A stretch of 64,000 nucleotides of DNA from Marsupella aquatica (GCA_973895155.1 OZ316893.1:25110001-25174000); one strand, 5' to 3'. Numbered from the stretch's first letter, positions 24,249-36,600 are shown. Notes: generated from the letters alone by a model not told the origin. Program-made: numbers and translations.

Positions 24249-24620
24249 CTGCAACGTTCTGTGAGAAAGCTTAATAATTTTGTTACTCTTGTCCTGTGAA
24301 TTGACATCCATCGTCTTATACAGCATGAAATCTTCTTATATAGCTTGAAAACTATAACTCAACCATTGGCAACGTTCTGTTACGGAGAACAGGAACGCTC
24401 AAGAATCTTGTTACTTTTGTCCTTTGAATTGACAACTCTCTTCTTATACAGCATGAAAATTATGGCTGAACCATCGGCAACAGCTTAAGATTGTTTGACC
24501 CTTGTCCTTTGAATTGAAATCTCTCGTCTTACACATCACGAAAATTATAGCGCAACCTTGGCAACGTTCTGTTACGGAGAATGAGAAATTTCGAGAATTT
24601 TGTTACTCTTGTCCTCAGCT
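24249..24620. repeat. Degenerate tandem repeat of about 90-130 bp
   Basis: The phrases 'gcaacgttctgt', 'gttactcttgtcct', 'tgaattgaca', 'tcttatacagcatgaaa' and 'ctataactcaacca' recur in order about four times, with starts near 24251, 24370, 24480 and 24562. Units differ by indels. There is no coding sequence. Confidence 0.75.
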
Positions 24621-25269
24621 AACCCGCTCCTGTAATTAAAGTTCAACCATCTCAAGGATGTGAATGCAACTACTGTAAGTCTGATGGGACCAAACGTTGG
24701 AGGATGTTTACTTTTGGTCTCAATTGTGTTAATTGGAACACAGCAGCAGAGTTGGACTCGCTGGAGTCGTGTATACATCTGCAGACAATCTCGTTTCATC
24801 CTAACGCTGACAATTTAATCTAAACGGAACAGTTCCATGGCGATGGGATCCCCGAGTTTACTTGATTCTGCAAAAATGCTTACCGTAAATGTCGACTATG
24901 GTACAAGATCGCTCGTTTTTTTCATGTCAAGTGAAGATAGATGTCAAGTGGAAATAGTCTTTGACAATTCTCATGCTGGTCATCACCTTTCGAGAACTGC
25001 TTTTGCTTATTTTGCTTGTTTATGTCAAGTAGGCACAATTCTACGAAAGACATTTTTGGTTCCAGGTTCTTATTCCCGTAGGGCTCTCCCAATCAAAATC
25101 ACCTTTGGAGATGGAAATAGTAAACGGCCGCAAAGTTGTGGCCCCCCCCCAAAAAAACTTTTAAAGCCTAGAAATTATTGTTTGTAAGGACGAGCAATGA
25201 TCAATTTCACATGCATAATATCTTATCCTTTTTTTACATGAATTTGCGTGCGGCCCATATTATGGAGAG

Positions 25270-25440
25270 AGAAACTAGATGGACCCCTAAATTGAGAAGT
25301 GTTACTTAATGGACCATATGAGGTCCCATTAGATTTTAGGACTGTTGATTTAAGGTCTATGAAGGGTATGGATCACTCACGGGTCCTCAAGTAAAACTTT
25401 TCATTGTGGAGGTCCATCAAGAATAACTCTCCATAATATC
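25270..25440. mobile_element. MITE-like copy, 'gatggacccc' family, reverse orientation
   Basis: 'gatggacccctaaattgaga' at the left and 'aggtccatc' at the right form the inverted ends. The middle 'gggtatggatcactcac' is the reverse complement of 'gtgagtgatccataccc', the order seen at 19590-19606. It is the same family as 19540-19702 and 39925-40145. Confidence 0.6.
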
Positions 25441-25544
25441 TCATCCTTCATATAATCTTTTATATGAATTTGAGTGCGGTCTTAGAGTCAGGGTCTAGAG
25501 GCTTCACTCTCGAAGCCTAGACCCCAACTCTAGCTTGTCCTAGC

Positions 25545-25736
25545 CATTAGCTATATAGATTTCTCCCAATAAAAAGCCACACAACTAGGGACACTAAAAA
25601 GACCTAACGGAATGAGCATTTGAGAACCCAACTTTAGTCTCTCGTTGCAAGTAGTTATATAGACTTCTCCCCATGAAAAGCCACACAACTACAGTAGGGA
25701 CACCAGAAAGGCCTAAGGGAATGAGCATTTGAGACA
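25545..25736. repeat. Tandem duplication of about 105 bp
   Basis: 'tatatag', 'ttctccc', 'aaaagccacacaacta', 'gggacac', 'aaagacctaa' (or 'aaaggcctaa') and 'ggaatgagcatttgaga' occur in order at 25551-25626 and again at 25657-25735. Confidence 0.75.
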
Positions 25737-26399
25737 TGCAAAACGGTTTTGAGCCTGAGGGTATTTCACTTTGGGAGATGCTTGACAAGGAGGGCTCCAC
25801 CTGATGACGGCAGCAGGCGCTAAATTGAAAAATGGAAGGGCTCAGATTAAGAAACATTTAATTTGTGTCCATCTGGGCATCCCTGCATCACGACAAGTAT
25901 TTGCTTCCAAGCTTTCATTAAAAGCAACTACCCAAGTATCCATGGTTATGCACAGAAAGGGCTCCCTCTACCCAGGCCTCCATGCTCGTCCTTACTCAAA
26001 AGTATAGTCAAAATTGTCTCTTACCAGTGAAATGACTACCTAAGGTTTCACTCTAAGAGATGATGTAGGTCATGAACCTTATATTTGGATCCCAATCTAA
26101 TTATTAAAGAAGTGCAGTCAAAAGTTACTCCTTAGGCCTAATGTCCAGAAGGAAGCTCTAGACTCTACCTGTGGGCGCCCTCACTGGAAGCCAGGGTGCA
26201 GAGAACAAAACGGATTGGGTCAAGGGTCAAACATGATCAGTGAATAGCATGGAATCCAATTTTCCAATTAGGTTTTCTTCCTCCCCATTTCTATTTTTAC
26301 GCTCACATGTAATGAGTCTAGTTTATAGTATAGCAAGTACAAGATTACACTATAGCAGATGACACTACTTCAGGACCCTCCTATGCGGTTTACTTTGGA

Positions 26400-26875
26400 G
26401 CTCTACTAGAGTTTTCAGTTCTCCACTTAGTATGGTATTAGTCTTCCTTGCTCCGTTGGGGGCTCTTGGTTTTTGTCGTTGTTCCTTGGTTGTGACAAGG
26501 GATTCCTTGCCTTGTTTGACCTCTTGGCTCTTTTTGGGGCTCTCTCCTCTTTTGTTTCTTTCCATTTATTGGGTTGCTTTGCCTTTGGGACCCTGTCTCC
26601 AGGTTTGGCCTTTTTCCTTTTGGGTTTGGTTTTAGTATGTTGTTTCCTTGTTTCCTGGTCTTTCTTGGCCCTTTGGTTGTCCCCCTTGATTGGGTCCTTT
26701 GCCTGTCCCATCATGTCTCCAGATTGAGCCTACTTTGTTTGTTTACAGTGATACATATTTGGCACTTTGATTTCTTGGCCCTTTGGTTGTCCCCCCTTGA
26801 TTGGGTCCTTTGCCTGTCCGATCATGTCTCCAGATTGAGCCTACTTTGTTTTGAGCCTACTTTGTTTTTTACAGT

Positions 26876-26908
<33 letters not shown>
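26400..26908 (+). repeat. T/G-rich LINE-tail-like block with tandem copy and (AT)n tract
   Basis: The phrase 'cttggccctttggttgtccc' through 'atcatgtctccagattgagc', 'ctactttgttt' and 'tttacagtg' occurs twice (26663-26757 and 26768-26878), each followed by an 'atatttggcactttgattt' stretch. The second copy contains an (AT)n microsatellite at about 26879-26908. Sequence upstream from about 26420 is T/G-rich in the manner of the other truncated LINE tails. Confidence 0.65.
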
Positions 26909-26911
<3 letters not shown>

Positions 26912-27099
26912 TATTTGGCACTTTGATTTGTAGCATGTAGAAATAGAATAACTGGTTTTCCAAGTTTAAACATGAGCCGTTAGATCCCCATATCGTAGGC
27001 TTTAAATTGAGAACTGGTAATGGCTCAGATTTAGATTCTCCTGTATGTCCGATGCCCCATAGCTCGGCCGAGTCCCAGAGTCCAATAATCGGTACTCTA

Positions 27100-28090
27100 G
27101 TTCTCAGTCGAAGAGCCGGCGATGGAGCTCTGCTCCGCTCGCTTCCCTCTCGTTCCTCCATCGTCGAGCTATTCAAACTTTTAAAATCCGAGCGAGGCCG
27201 AGAGGCACCTCCTTTGCGCCATCCGTCATTCCAACGGCACCTCCTCGCGCGACGAGAGATTTCACCGTACCACACCACTGCAGTGCCATTACTGATGAAG
27301 AGCGAAAGGGTTCTGCGAAATTGGCCGACGAGTAGTGGAGCACTGTAGCTCGGAAAATTCAAACTTTCAAACCCCATGGGGGGCAGAGTTTCCCATCCGT
27401 TCTCGCTTCCTCTCTTCTCTAGCGCATCGTTCAACTGGCACCTCGGAGGATTGTACTTCTAGTCCAAGAGATACTGATCAAGAGAGAGAGAGACTGGTGT
27501 TTTCGTCGCCCTGAGAGTTGATGAGATGGTCCAGGAGCGTTGCATTCGGAGAAGAATGAACGAGGAGTCGGAAATTCAAACTTTCGAACCCCAGCGGGGC
27601 AGAGTGTCCGTTCCCTTCTCTTCTCTTGTTGGAAAATCGCTCGACCGGCACCTCGGAGGATTGTACTAGTCCAAGACACCCGGATCAATTTGAGAGAAGG
27701 GTTCTGCGAAACTCTTTGAGAGTCTCAGAGAGAGAGAGAGCGGCTTGTACCCTTCTTCTCCTTGAGAGGTGACGAGGTTGAGGAGCGCAGCATTCGGAGA
27801 GAAGAATGAACGAGTAGTCGAGTACTGTAGCTCAGAGGACGCTGGAAATTCAAACTTTCAAATCTCAGCGGGCCAGAGTGGCACGCAGACGCTTTTCTTC
27901 CTTCTCTGGGGCATCGTTCGACCGCCATATCGGAGGATTGTACTAGTGCCAGATTTACTGATCAAGAGAGAGAAGGGTTCTGCGAAACTCATTTAGAGTC
28001 TCAGAGAGAGGATGCGAGACTTGTATCTTCATCTCCTTGAGAGGTGGTGAGGTTAAGGATCACAGCATTCGGAGAGAAGAATGAGATAAT
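27100..28090. repeat. Tandem array forming the 5' flank of gene B
   Basis: About four units. 'attcaaacttt' recurs near 27172, 27358, 27574 and 27848. 'cggaggattgtact' recurs near 27443, 27655 and 27932. 'gcattcggag' recurs near 27542, 27789 and 28065. Units also carry 'ggttctgcgaaa', 'gagagagagaga' and 'gaagaatgaacgag'. Spacing grows from about 190 to about 276 bp. The array ends fewer than 300 bp before the gene B ATG, so it probably supplies promoter or leader sequence. The GA-rich tracts resemble plant GAGA elements; that role is speculative. Confidence 0.75.
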
Positions 28091-28373
28091 AGGATTGTTT
28101 GGATTGTGAGAGGCGGGCAACTGGAGGAGGAAGGGGATTTGAAATTGAGAAGGTGTGGAGGAGGAGGTGGAGGAGGGGAAAATGACATGCTTTCGCGAAG
28201 CAGAAGGCGACCTTGTCGTTGAGAGATCCACAGGAAGCAGCAGGACCAGGAGGGTTCTTAACGACAGGCGGTACTGTAGCGGTGCTCCAGTTTGAATGGT
28301 TTGAATGGATGCACTTGGCCGGTGAAGAGGTTTCCGTTTGAAATTTGGTGCACACAATTGCCCAAATACGGAG

Positions 28374-30613
28374 ATGATTCCGCATCGGCGACAGTCCGTG
28401 GAAGGAAGAGCAGTGGCGAAGTCCTCCGGCTGGCATGGAGGTTCTCAGTCTTATAGAAAGATTGGTAGAGGTGGCGAGGGGATGGGAGCCTACAGCTACA
28501 TTCACGAGAGGGAGACGACCGGAGGAGGAGTTGGTGAGAATGAAACGCCAGCTCAGAGAGCTGTCCTTCTGAGTGGTAAGGGAAGAGAATCCACCGGGGT
28601 GGTGGTGGTGGAGGAGCAGAAGCGTAGTCTAGAGGAGGAGTTTCAACGCGAGCAATTTGGTGAAGGGGAGGAACGGAGGCGGAAAGACAGAGGATGGTTA
28701 AATCCATCGCCACAACCGCTTGGTGAACGTCTTTTCTTGAACGATGAGGAAGAGGATGGCGTTCATGGCGGTCGAATGAAGCCTCTTACAAGCTTTGATC
28801 TGAACAGAGGAATGCCGCCTCCACAGAACAGAAGATTAAAAATCAAGTTATCTTCCACTGAGGACAACCCATCTTCCACAATGGTATTGGTCATGGTCCT
28901 TTTCCTTTTCTTTCTTCTCTCATAATTTAGATTTTCCATATCAAAATCTCTCATTTGCTCTCCGTGATTCACCCATGAGCAATTGAATTCGAGGCGTTTC
29001 ACCTAGAAGAGTCTGTGTAGTCCATCTCATTGAAGGCACATGTCATCATTCTGGTTTAAGGAGTTCCTCATTCGAAGATCACGACGACTGTGAGTAGAAA
29101 TCTAGGATGAAAATCCTATTTGAATCCTACATTGGAATATGGAATCAGTTTGGGCTTACCTCGGTTTTCAGTTGAGAGATTATATCTCAACACTCACATT
29201 CAAGGATTCGTCATTTATATATGACGATGACGATGATAATGAAGTAAGGGGGGATTAATAGGAGTTTGAAAGGTCGAAGTCGTTCTGCCCAACGTACAAG
29301 AAGTTCGAAAATTTGAATTTGGAGCCATTTCGAAGATTCAAACTTTCGCATTTTCAAGTTTGGAATGGTTCCTAATTTTGCTCCCAGCAAATATCTGCGG
29401 AGCTGACTCACGGCTCGAAATTCTTGTCTTGACCAGGCTTTCAAGAAATTGAACGCTCTTCAGTAGATTTCGTGTTGGGCCGATCATTTTGTTATATGTG
29501 TTATTTATGGGGTGGAGTCGAAGGAGTGACTGTTTTCTCCCGGTTTCTCTGCGGTGTTAGGCAGTGTGATGTGCCTGTTAGGCTTGGTCCTCCGACGTTG
29601 TAACTTAGCCCATGCATCCTAAATTCGTTCTTACAGATGTGCTTCCTATTTTTGACTGCAGGATGGAGCCGCTCCCAAAGCAATTCGCAGCGCGCAAGAC
29701 AAAGAGAATGGAGGGCTCGTGCCACTCTGTCCGGGAACAACTCAAATCAGCGGGATGAAGCGCAAGATCGTCAGCCCCCCAGGTAATGCTTTTTCTTTCT
29801 GTTATGCAAGGATGTCAATTTTGATCTCAGCAGTAAAGTGTTGATGTGTGGCGTCGCTCGAAATGTGTTCGGAGATGGCGGTCAGGGCGCTTTGTAAAGG
29901 TTAGGCCTGTCACTACGGAGCCATGGAATTGGGACCTCAAGGTTGTTTTCCCTCGTTGACCTATCTCCATGTGATGCATATAAGTACACCCTTCTGAACT
30001 TTTGGAGAGGCATAGTTTTGACGGCTTTATTGGCGTAACTCAGAGTTGAAGCCTCAAGGTGGAAAACGAGCTCGTCCGCCAAATGAGTCAGCCAAGACTG
30101 CAGAAGAGTCGACACAGGGGGCTGCTCTGGAAGTAGAAGGGGACGGAAGCCAAGGAATGGACATGCTACTGATGGCCCTGGCAGCAGACCCAAATCACCG
30201 TTTGATTTCACCTTCCCAACCAATGGCAAGAGCGACGGTTGTCCACGCCACAACTGGAGACCAAGCAGTAAAGCCTGCGAGGCCCACAGTCAGAGTAACA
30301 GGGGAAGCACCCCTTTGCCGATCACAGGTGCAATTTGTCGATGATCAACAAAGTCCATCAGTCTTTTGGGAAATCTCTGTTCATGAGGTCTCAAGTTATC
30401 GCTCTGACGGTCCGCACTACGGTGAAGATTCTAGCAGCTGGTCACTTATGTGCAGAGTCAACTTTGGGACCGATAGAGCTTGCAAATTCCATATTTAACT
30501 ACTCCATATTTCAGGTGCAATCGAAGGTCCTGAGAGAGGATCGAACTGCATCAAGAGAGGAAAAACTATGGGCGCCAAGGAGCAAGAACCAAGCGACTAG
30601 GCAGTACCGTCAG
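28374..30613 (+). other. Gene B N-terminal exons 1-4
   Basis: Exon 1 (170 codons) starts at the first ATG after an in-frame stop (28323-28325) and ends at ACAATG|GTATTGG. Exon 2 (29662-29782) follows a 'gactgcag' acceptor in phase 0 and leaves phase 1 at CCCCAG|GTAATG. Exon 3 (30044-30327) restores the codon and ends in phase 0 at ATCACAG|GTGCAA. Exon 4 (30515-30613) is symmetric. Encoded stretches such as DGAAPKAIRSAQDKENGG and MKRKIVSPP read as disordered, basic protein. Exact continuity across three introns is the main evidence that these are real exons. Confidence 0.75.
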
Positions 30614-33600
30614 GTAACGACGATCCAGATGGAAGTGATATCCCAAGTGGATCTCTGGTGCAGTTTGCTTTCCATATATAAAGGAGCCCAAGTGCATAGA
30701 GGAAACAGTTCCCATCCGTAAAGGTCCACATAAATTCCCTTGACACTAGTATGAGATGGGCCGTTCTTTTTCTTCGGAGGAACTATGCAGAAAATAATTC
30801 AGGAGGACGACAGTTTACCCGGACTGGAGTTATTTTTATTTTTTTCCTGTTAAGGTTAAAGGATGGGAAAACTTGAGTTAAGAAAGGGTGATGATGAGGG
30901 CATTAGTTGTAGCCATAAGGATGACGTTAACTCCGGCAGAATTCGAGAAAAAATATGGCCCGTTCATGCAGCCACACAGATACTGGCCTGAACCATGTGA
31001 GACTGCACCATTGAAGGATGGTTTAGTGAGTTGAGTGTTGAAAATATCTGGTTTTATATCGTCGTTCGTCCACTTCACTGAACATATACGGCCACTGGGT
31101 CCCGAGACGGGAGGCTGGCAGAGGCTGGAACAGAACTACAATTTAGCTCGAGGGTTGCACACGGCGATGTGCTGGGCCAATTTCGATCATGGCTTTTGGA
31201 CATTGTTCTCTGCTGAGGATGAAATGAGAGTGCGAGAACTTCGCCTCAGTTTACCCCTAATGATGTCGTTAAGGTCAGACGGATCGTAGCTACGTTCAGA
31301 GATAGCTTATAATCTTATTGTCAACCAGGCAATGATGCTCCCAATGCGGATGGAATTAGTAACCCGAGTGGAGCTCTGCTGTAGTTGGGTTCCGATATTC
31401 TAGGGAGACGACGTTCAGAGTAGGAAATTGTTTCCATCCTTACGGTTGCACAGAGATCTTCTTGAACGTATGAAATCTGGGGCCCTTCCATTTCATCTTA
31501 TTCGCTGCAAGTATAAGGCAAACGTTTTGACGGAGAGGGGTACTGAAGTTGAATGTTGTTGATGGATTCTGGTTTCTTTTCTTCAGGTTAACATCAAGGA
31601 AAGAGTAGGGATAGCTTGTCTTCCGGACGGCAGTTCTAGCAATGACGACTGCGATTGGTCTCCGGAGAAACCACACAGATACAGGCTTGCACCATGTCAG
31701 ACTGAGGTAAGTTGAATGTTTAAAATGTTTGAATGTATATCGTCGTCCATCCACTTCACTGACCTTTAGAGACGGGGGGTTGGCAGAGGCTGGAAAAGAA
31801 CTACGATTTAATTTAGCTGAAGGTTGCACAAAGCGATGTGCGGGGCCAATTTGGATCATGACTTTGGGCATTGTTCTCTGCTTAGGATGAAATTAAAGTG
31901 CGAAAATTTCGCCTCTATTACCCCAAACGATGTCGTTGAAGTCAGACGGATTGAAGCTATGTTTAGAGATAGAGGGGGAGCTCAAAACTTTATTACCAAC
32001 CAGGCAATGATGCTTCCAATGCGGGTGGAATTAGTAACCCGAGTGGAGCTCTACTGTAGATGGGTTCGATGTTTTAGGGAGACGACGTTCAGAGTAGGAA
32101 ACTGTTTCCATCCTTAAGTTGCACAGACATCCTCTTGACGATAGTATGAAATCTGGGGCCGTTCCATTTTATCGTATTCGCTGCAAGTATAAGGAAAATT
32201 AAACGTTGTAACGGGAGAGGAGTACTGAAGTTCAAATTTGTTGATGGATACTGGTTTCTTTTGTTCAGGTTGACATCAAGGAAAAGTTAAGGATAGCTTA
32301 TCGTCCGAACGTAAGTTCTAGCGATGACGACTGCGATATATCTCCGGAAAAGTTTCAGAGAGAATATGGCCCGTTCATGAAGCTACAAAGATACAGCCGT
32401 GGACCATATCAGACTGCACCATTGAAGGATGTGTTGGTGAGTTGAACGCTGGAAATGTTTGGTTGTATACCGTCGTCCCTGCATTCCACTGAAAATATAT
32501 GCCCACCTGCTCCCGACACGGAAGGTTGGCACGGTTGGGAAAAAATGATTGCTTACTATCACAGATGCACACAAGAATTTGGTCGACGAACTCTGACCAT
32601 GGCTTTACATATCGTCAGCTAGCTTCAGGGAAGAGGTGGAGTCATAAACTTCATTACCAAACCTAGTGGGGATGTACCCGATCTTGTCTTTCTAGGGAAT
32701 GAATGGACGGATGACTTAATGATTGGGCGAATGAATTTAAATCTACAGGGAACGTAATTCGCTATGCGACTGGAGTTGTACCAGGACTTACAAGTCATCG
32801 TTAACCAGACAGAAGGTGGGCATAGAAAACAAAATGCATTAGTTTAGATTTTGATTGCTCATTTCCGTGCAGGTTGAGGGAAAAAGTGGAGTAGAAGTAA
32901 GGAAGGAGGAAGAGCTACATTGCAGCGATGACAATGTGGAGGCTACAGTGAAGATTTCACACAAACACCAGCAAGCAACATTGAAACTGGCTAGAGTATG
33001 CGATCCTATTATCTTTTGTGACGCTGTTAGACTAATCCATAATCCAATGTTCTGAAAACGGCTAACAATTTTCGACCGCACACTGTAGGCAGCGCAAATG
33101 GTCTTGTACGAAAATCGACCCAAGTTTTTCTCGATTTACGGGCCGGAATGTAGAGTTGAGCTAGTATACGTTGGGTTCACACCGTGCATCTAACAATCCC
33201 TGAACTTCCATGACAAGTTTCTTGGGTAGCGGGCGGCTTGTGTTTTCCGTTATCGTTTGTATGGTTACCTCTCAGCTTTATGAGCCTGTTTACTATGACG
33301 TTTTTTTCGCTTAATCGTAGAGTCTCTAAAATATTGTATGACCCAATTTAGCTAATTTAGATGCCGACACTCCTGGTAATTGCGAGATCTTATGAACGTC
33401 ACCGATTCTGACTGTGGGTGCATCTATTCAGGACAAAATCAAGGGAATAGTTGACGTAATAAAGGAGAATGACGAGGACTTAAGTTCCAGCGATGATGAT
33501 GAAGATTTTTCTAGTGAAGACTTCGACAGGAAATATGGGCAGCCACACAAATACCGGCCTGCACCATTGAATAATACATTGGTGAGCAAAAATGTAGGTT

Positions 33601-36600
33601 TGCCGACGAGGAGATACTAAATTCGTTCTTAAATCATCTTTTGCTGTGCAAATACCGTAAAATCTACGCCCACATGCTCTAGAGACACGAGGTTTGCACA
33701 ATTGGTGAACCACATTTTCCGTGAGATTATACACTGCTATCTGCCGGACCAAGTTTGACATTGGCTTTGGACATCGTCATCTGTTTAGGATAAAATCAAG
33801 GACAGGGAAGAATCGATTGGCAGGGGCCACGATCGACATTCCACTGACGACTCTTTAGAGAAGAATGTCGCTAGGGGACATAGTTACTGCATGATATCTC
33901 GAGCAGCTTTGGTAAGTAATATCCCGTTTCTCAGCTGTTTCCGAATCTTACGAGGAGTAGGGGGGTGTTCTAAATTTTGTACCCATGAGTCCCTTAAACT
34001 TGTCCTTAATCCGCTGTTCTCTGATATAATTAATAGGCATTATGTAAACCTTGGGGACCGTGGATGCTGCAAATGCACATCCAATCTTGATTTGTTCTTG
34101 TATACGCATCTGCTCAGGACAATCCTGGGGAAAACCTGGAAGCAAGCACAGAGGAAGGGGACGACCTGACATCCAGTGAAGCTGGATTAGACTGGAAGAT
34201 GGGTGATGGAGCCACAAATACGCGCGTCTTGGAGATACGGAGACAAGCGGTGACGACGGGAAATGCTTTTCCAGATTCGTTGCCCGTGCCACGTGCAAAA
34301 CCATTCGTGAGTGGCACTATGTATTCTCAGTTGGTTGTCTACATAGTTGAAGCGTTTCTTTGGCTCATCGCATCGAGAGCATGTGCAATAGTTCAGATAA
34401 ATCCACGAAACAAGAAAGAACTTATAAAAAGCTTTAGTAAATCTACTTTCATGTCCAGTTCTGAGCGTAGTGTGAATTACTGCATCTATTCAGGATATTC
34501 GTAAAATGAATCATAAAGCAAAGAACAGCAAAATGCAGAAATAGTTCTGGCCTTATTCCACTGTTGAACAGTAGAAACACTCTTTCCGTCGAAATAATTT
34601 TTTGCTAGAAATTAACGAACAGGACTACCCAGGGTACGAGCGCAAACTCGGTCGCCGGAACGTCAGAGAACAGAGGAGAGAAGAGCTCTTGCGATGCAAT
34701 TATAATTGAGACCGTGATAACTCCAGACCTTTCCAACGTGCATCCATCTAAGGCCAGAGACCTCTGTTCTCAGGTGTGCTAAAATTCTCCTTGATGTGTT
34801 GCCTGTCAATGTTTCAAGTGTTCTGGATATATCTTTGCTACGTACTCACCTGATCTTGGTCTTCCAATTTCACAATTCCTGGTTGGTCGATCCTTCAGTA
34901 GAACGGAATCTACCAAGGAAAGAACGTCGTTGTTTGTAAGGTACTGGGTATAGCTTGCGTTTGTTCTCGGCGTTGGAAGGGCAGCACCGAGCAAATGCAT
35001 ACTTCTTCACTCTCTTCTTACAGGATTCGTCCAATGTTTTCTTTGACCACTGCTATAACGGTAGAACCTTCCTGGTGGTTCTCATGTCCCTTCGCCGATT
35101 TGAAACATAGTCCTAAGTACAACCTCTTCCTGTTACCTTACAGGAAAGGCACATCAACCAACGAGTACTGAAGGAGGGCAGAATTACTGGACTGAACTGT
35201 TCTACTTCCGTCGAGAGCCATCAGAAGCAGCACAAGGTGTCTGAGCGCGAGCCTACTGGACATGACAGTAGTTATGTCATGTCCCTGCGAGAAGATTTTG
35301 AGGACACTACAACATTGGAGAAGTCACTCAACGTAAACCAAGAAGATGGCTTTTGGAGCTTCCTTCCTTCTACTTGGGGGAAGTATCCAGGGGCAATACA
35401 ACAATTAACTAGGAAGGAATTGTCAGGAGCACCAAGGACTAGCTACGATCAACAACTATGGAAAACACAAAAGAGCAAGGCGACTGACCGTAACTCAGCA
35501 TTCTGTATCGTACCGAAGCAAGTAAAATTAGCCACTGCCTCTTGCCTGATAGACAACGGGGAGTCTTCGCATCCTTCCCTTGGGTCGGTTGTTGTTGAGT
35601 GCTTACCACCGTCAACTGAGTACAAAGAAGACAACCGAGCACCTTTCTCCGAATTTCAGAACAAAGAATTTGCTGTTTCGAGCAGCTCCAATTCGTTTCA
35701 GTCACCTATTGACGTCGGTATTTGGGACACGGATAAAGAGAACATATCTTGGGTACGAGACACTACTTCAGATTGCCCCTCGAGCACAGGAGTGAAAGTC
35801 CCTTGGACACAGGATTTTGAGGTCATTCCCACAGCCCCGAATGATGCTTCTACCCTGCATCGTTCCGGATTATCTTCTGTCGGTAGAGTTTCTGGCACCC
35901 GAGCTCTTGGGGACACTTCCTCTCGAATTATTTTGCACACTCAGCAAAATTCAAGCAACGATGTGGCCCGAGCTGACTCGAAAACCTTGTACAGCTCAGG
36001 TTCGCAGTATGGATCGCGTTTGAAGCAGTCACACCAGCAGCAACAACAGCAATGTCCCAGGAGTACCCCTGGAGCTGGGGCTGGAACTCGCACTAGCAAT
36101 GAGGACAATGAAACCCGTCATGAGATTGCAGGTATCACGGTGCAGCGTCGTTCATGGGAAGCTTTGAAATCGACTGAGGCAGAGTATTATGCTAAGAGAA
36201 GGTTTGATCCTAACACAGAAACAGTTTTTGATCACGTCCCCTTCGTACCTTCACGTTTCCAGAACGCTGAGTATCCCATTCAACGGGTCTCTAACGTCAA
36301 GCCCAAACCAGATTTCGAGACCCAATTGAGTCATGGTGCTACTCTTTCACGATCTGTTGGCGTCACGACTCATGCAGGCATCGCCGAGAGAAGGGTCACG
36401 TTTAGAAGAGGGCCCAAACAAGGCAAGCAAGAAAGACTGAGCACCAAGGTGCTGAACAGGAATCTTGAACATTTTGTCAAGCTGAACGATGCCAGTTGCC
36501 ATCGAGGCAGTACCTTCAGTAGGCTTAGCCAGACTCGGAATGAAGGTCACTTTCCTGTGAATATGTCCCAAACCCAATTCCCACTCGCTCGCTCTCATTC

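Larger units (their letters stand above)
30614..32665 (+). repeat. Tandem array of exon-intron units inside gene B
   Basis: Three head-to-tail units: 30614-31328, 31329-32003 and 32004 to about 32665 (715, 675 and about 660 bp). Each consists of intron b (241, 258, 265 bp), a type-I exon (171, 120, 168 bp), intron a (192, 179, 192 bp) and a type-II exon region. Introns are recognisably homologous: intron b shares 'aatgatgct', 'gtggagctct', 'ttcagagtagga' and 'tttccatcc'; intron a shares 'gttgaatgt', 'atatcgtcgt', 'ccacttcactga', 'ggctggcagaggctgg' and 'cattgttctctgct'. More diverged units appear to continue to about 33911. Type-I exons start and end in phase 0, so copies can be gained, lost or skipped without a frameshift. 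Confidence 0.8.

Noticed and set aside
24249-24620. CRISPR-like array of repeated phrases
   Set aside because: Units are 90-130 bp with indels and no uniform short direct repeat or spacers; this is a plant nuclear tandem repeat.
24837-25187. 116-codon plus-strand frame beginning near an ATG
   Set aside because: It ends in a poly-C/poly-A tract, has no domain and lies between tandem repeats and a MITE copy; not convincing.
26841-27434. 197-codon minus-strand open frame
   Set aside because: It runs through the gene B 5' tandem array and an (AT)n microsatellite (IYIYIY...), with no domain or splice support.
28053-28713. 150-codon open frames antisense to gene B exon 1
   Set aside because: They are shadows of a purine-biased coding exon, and the sense strand joins perfectly to exons 2-4.
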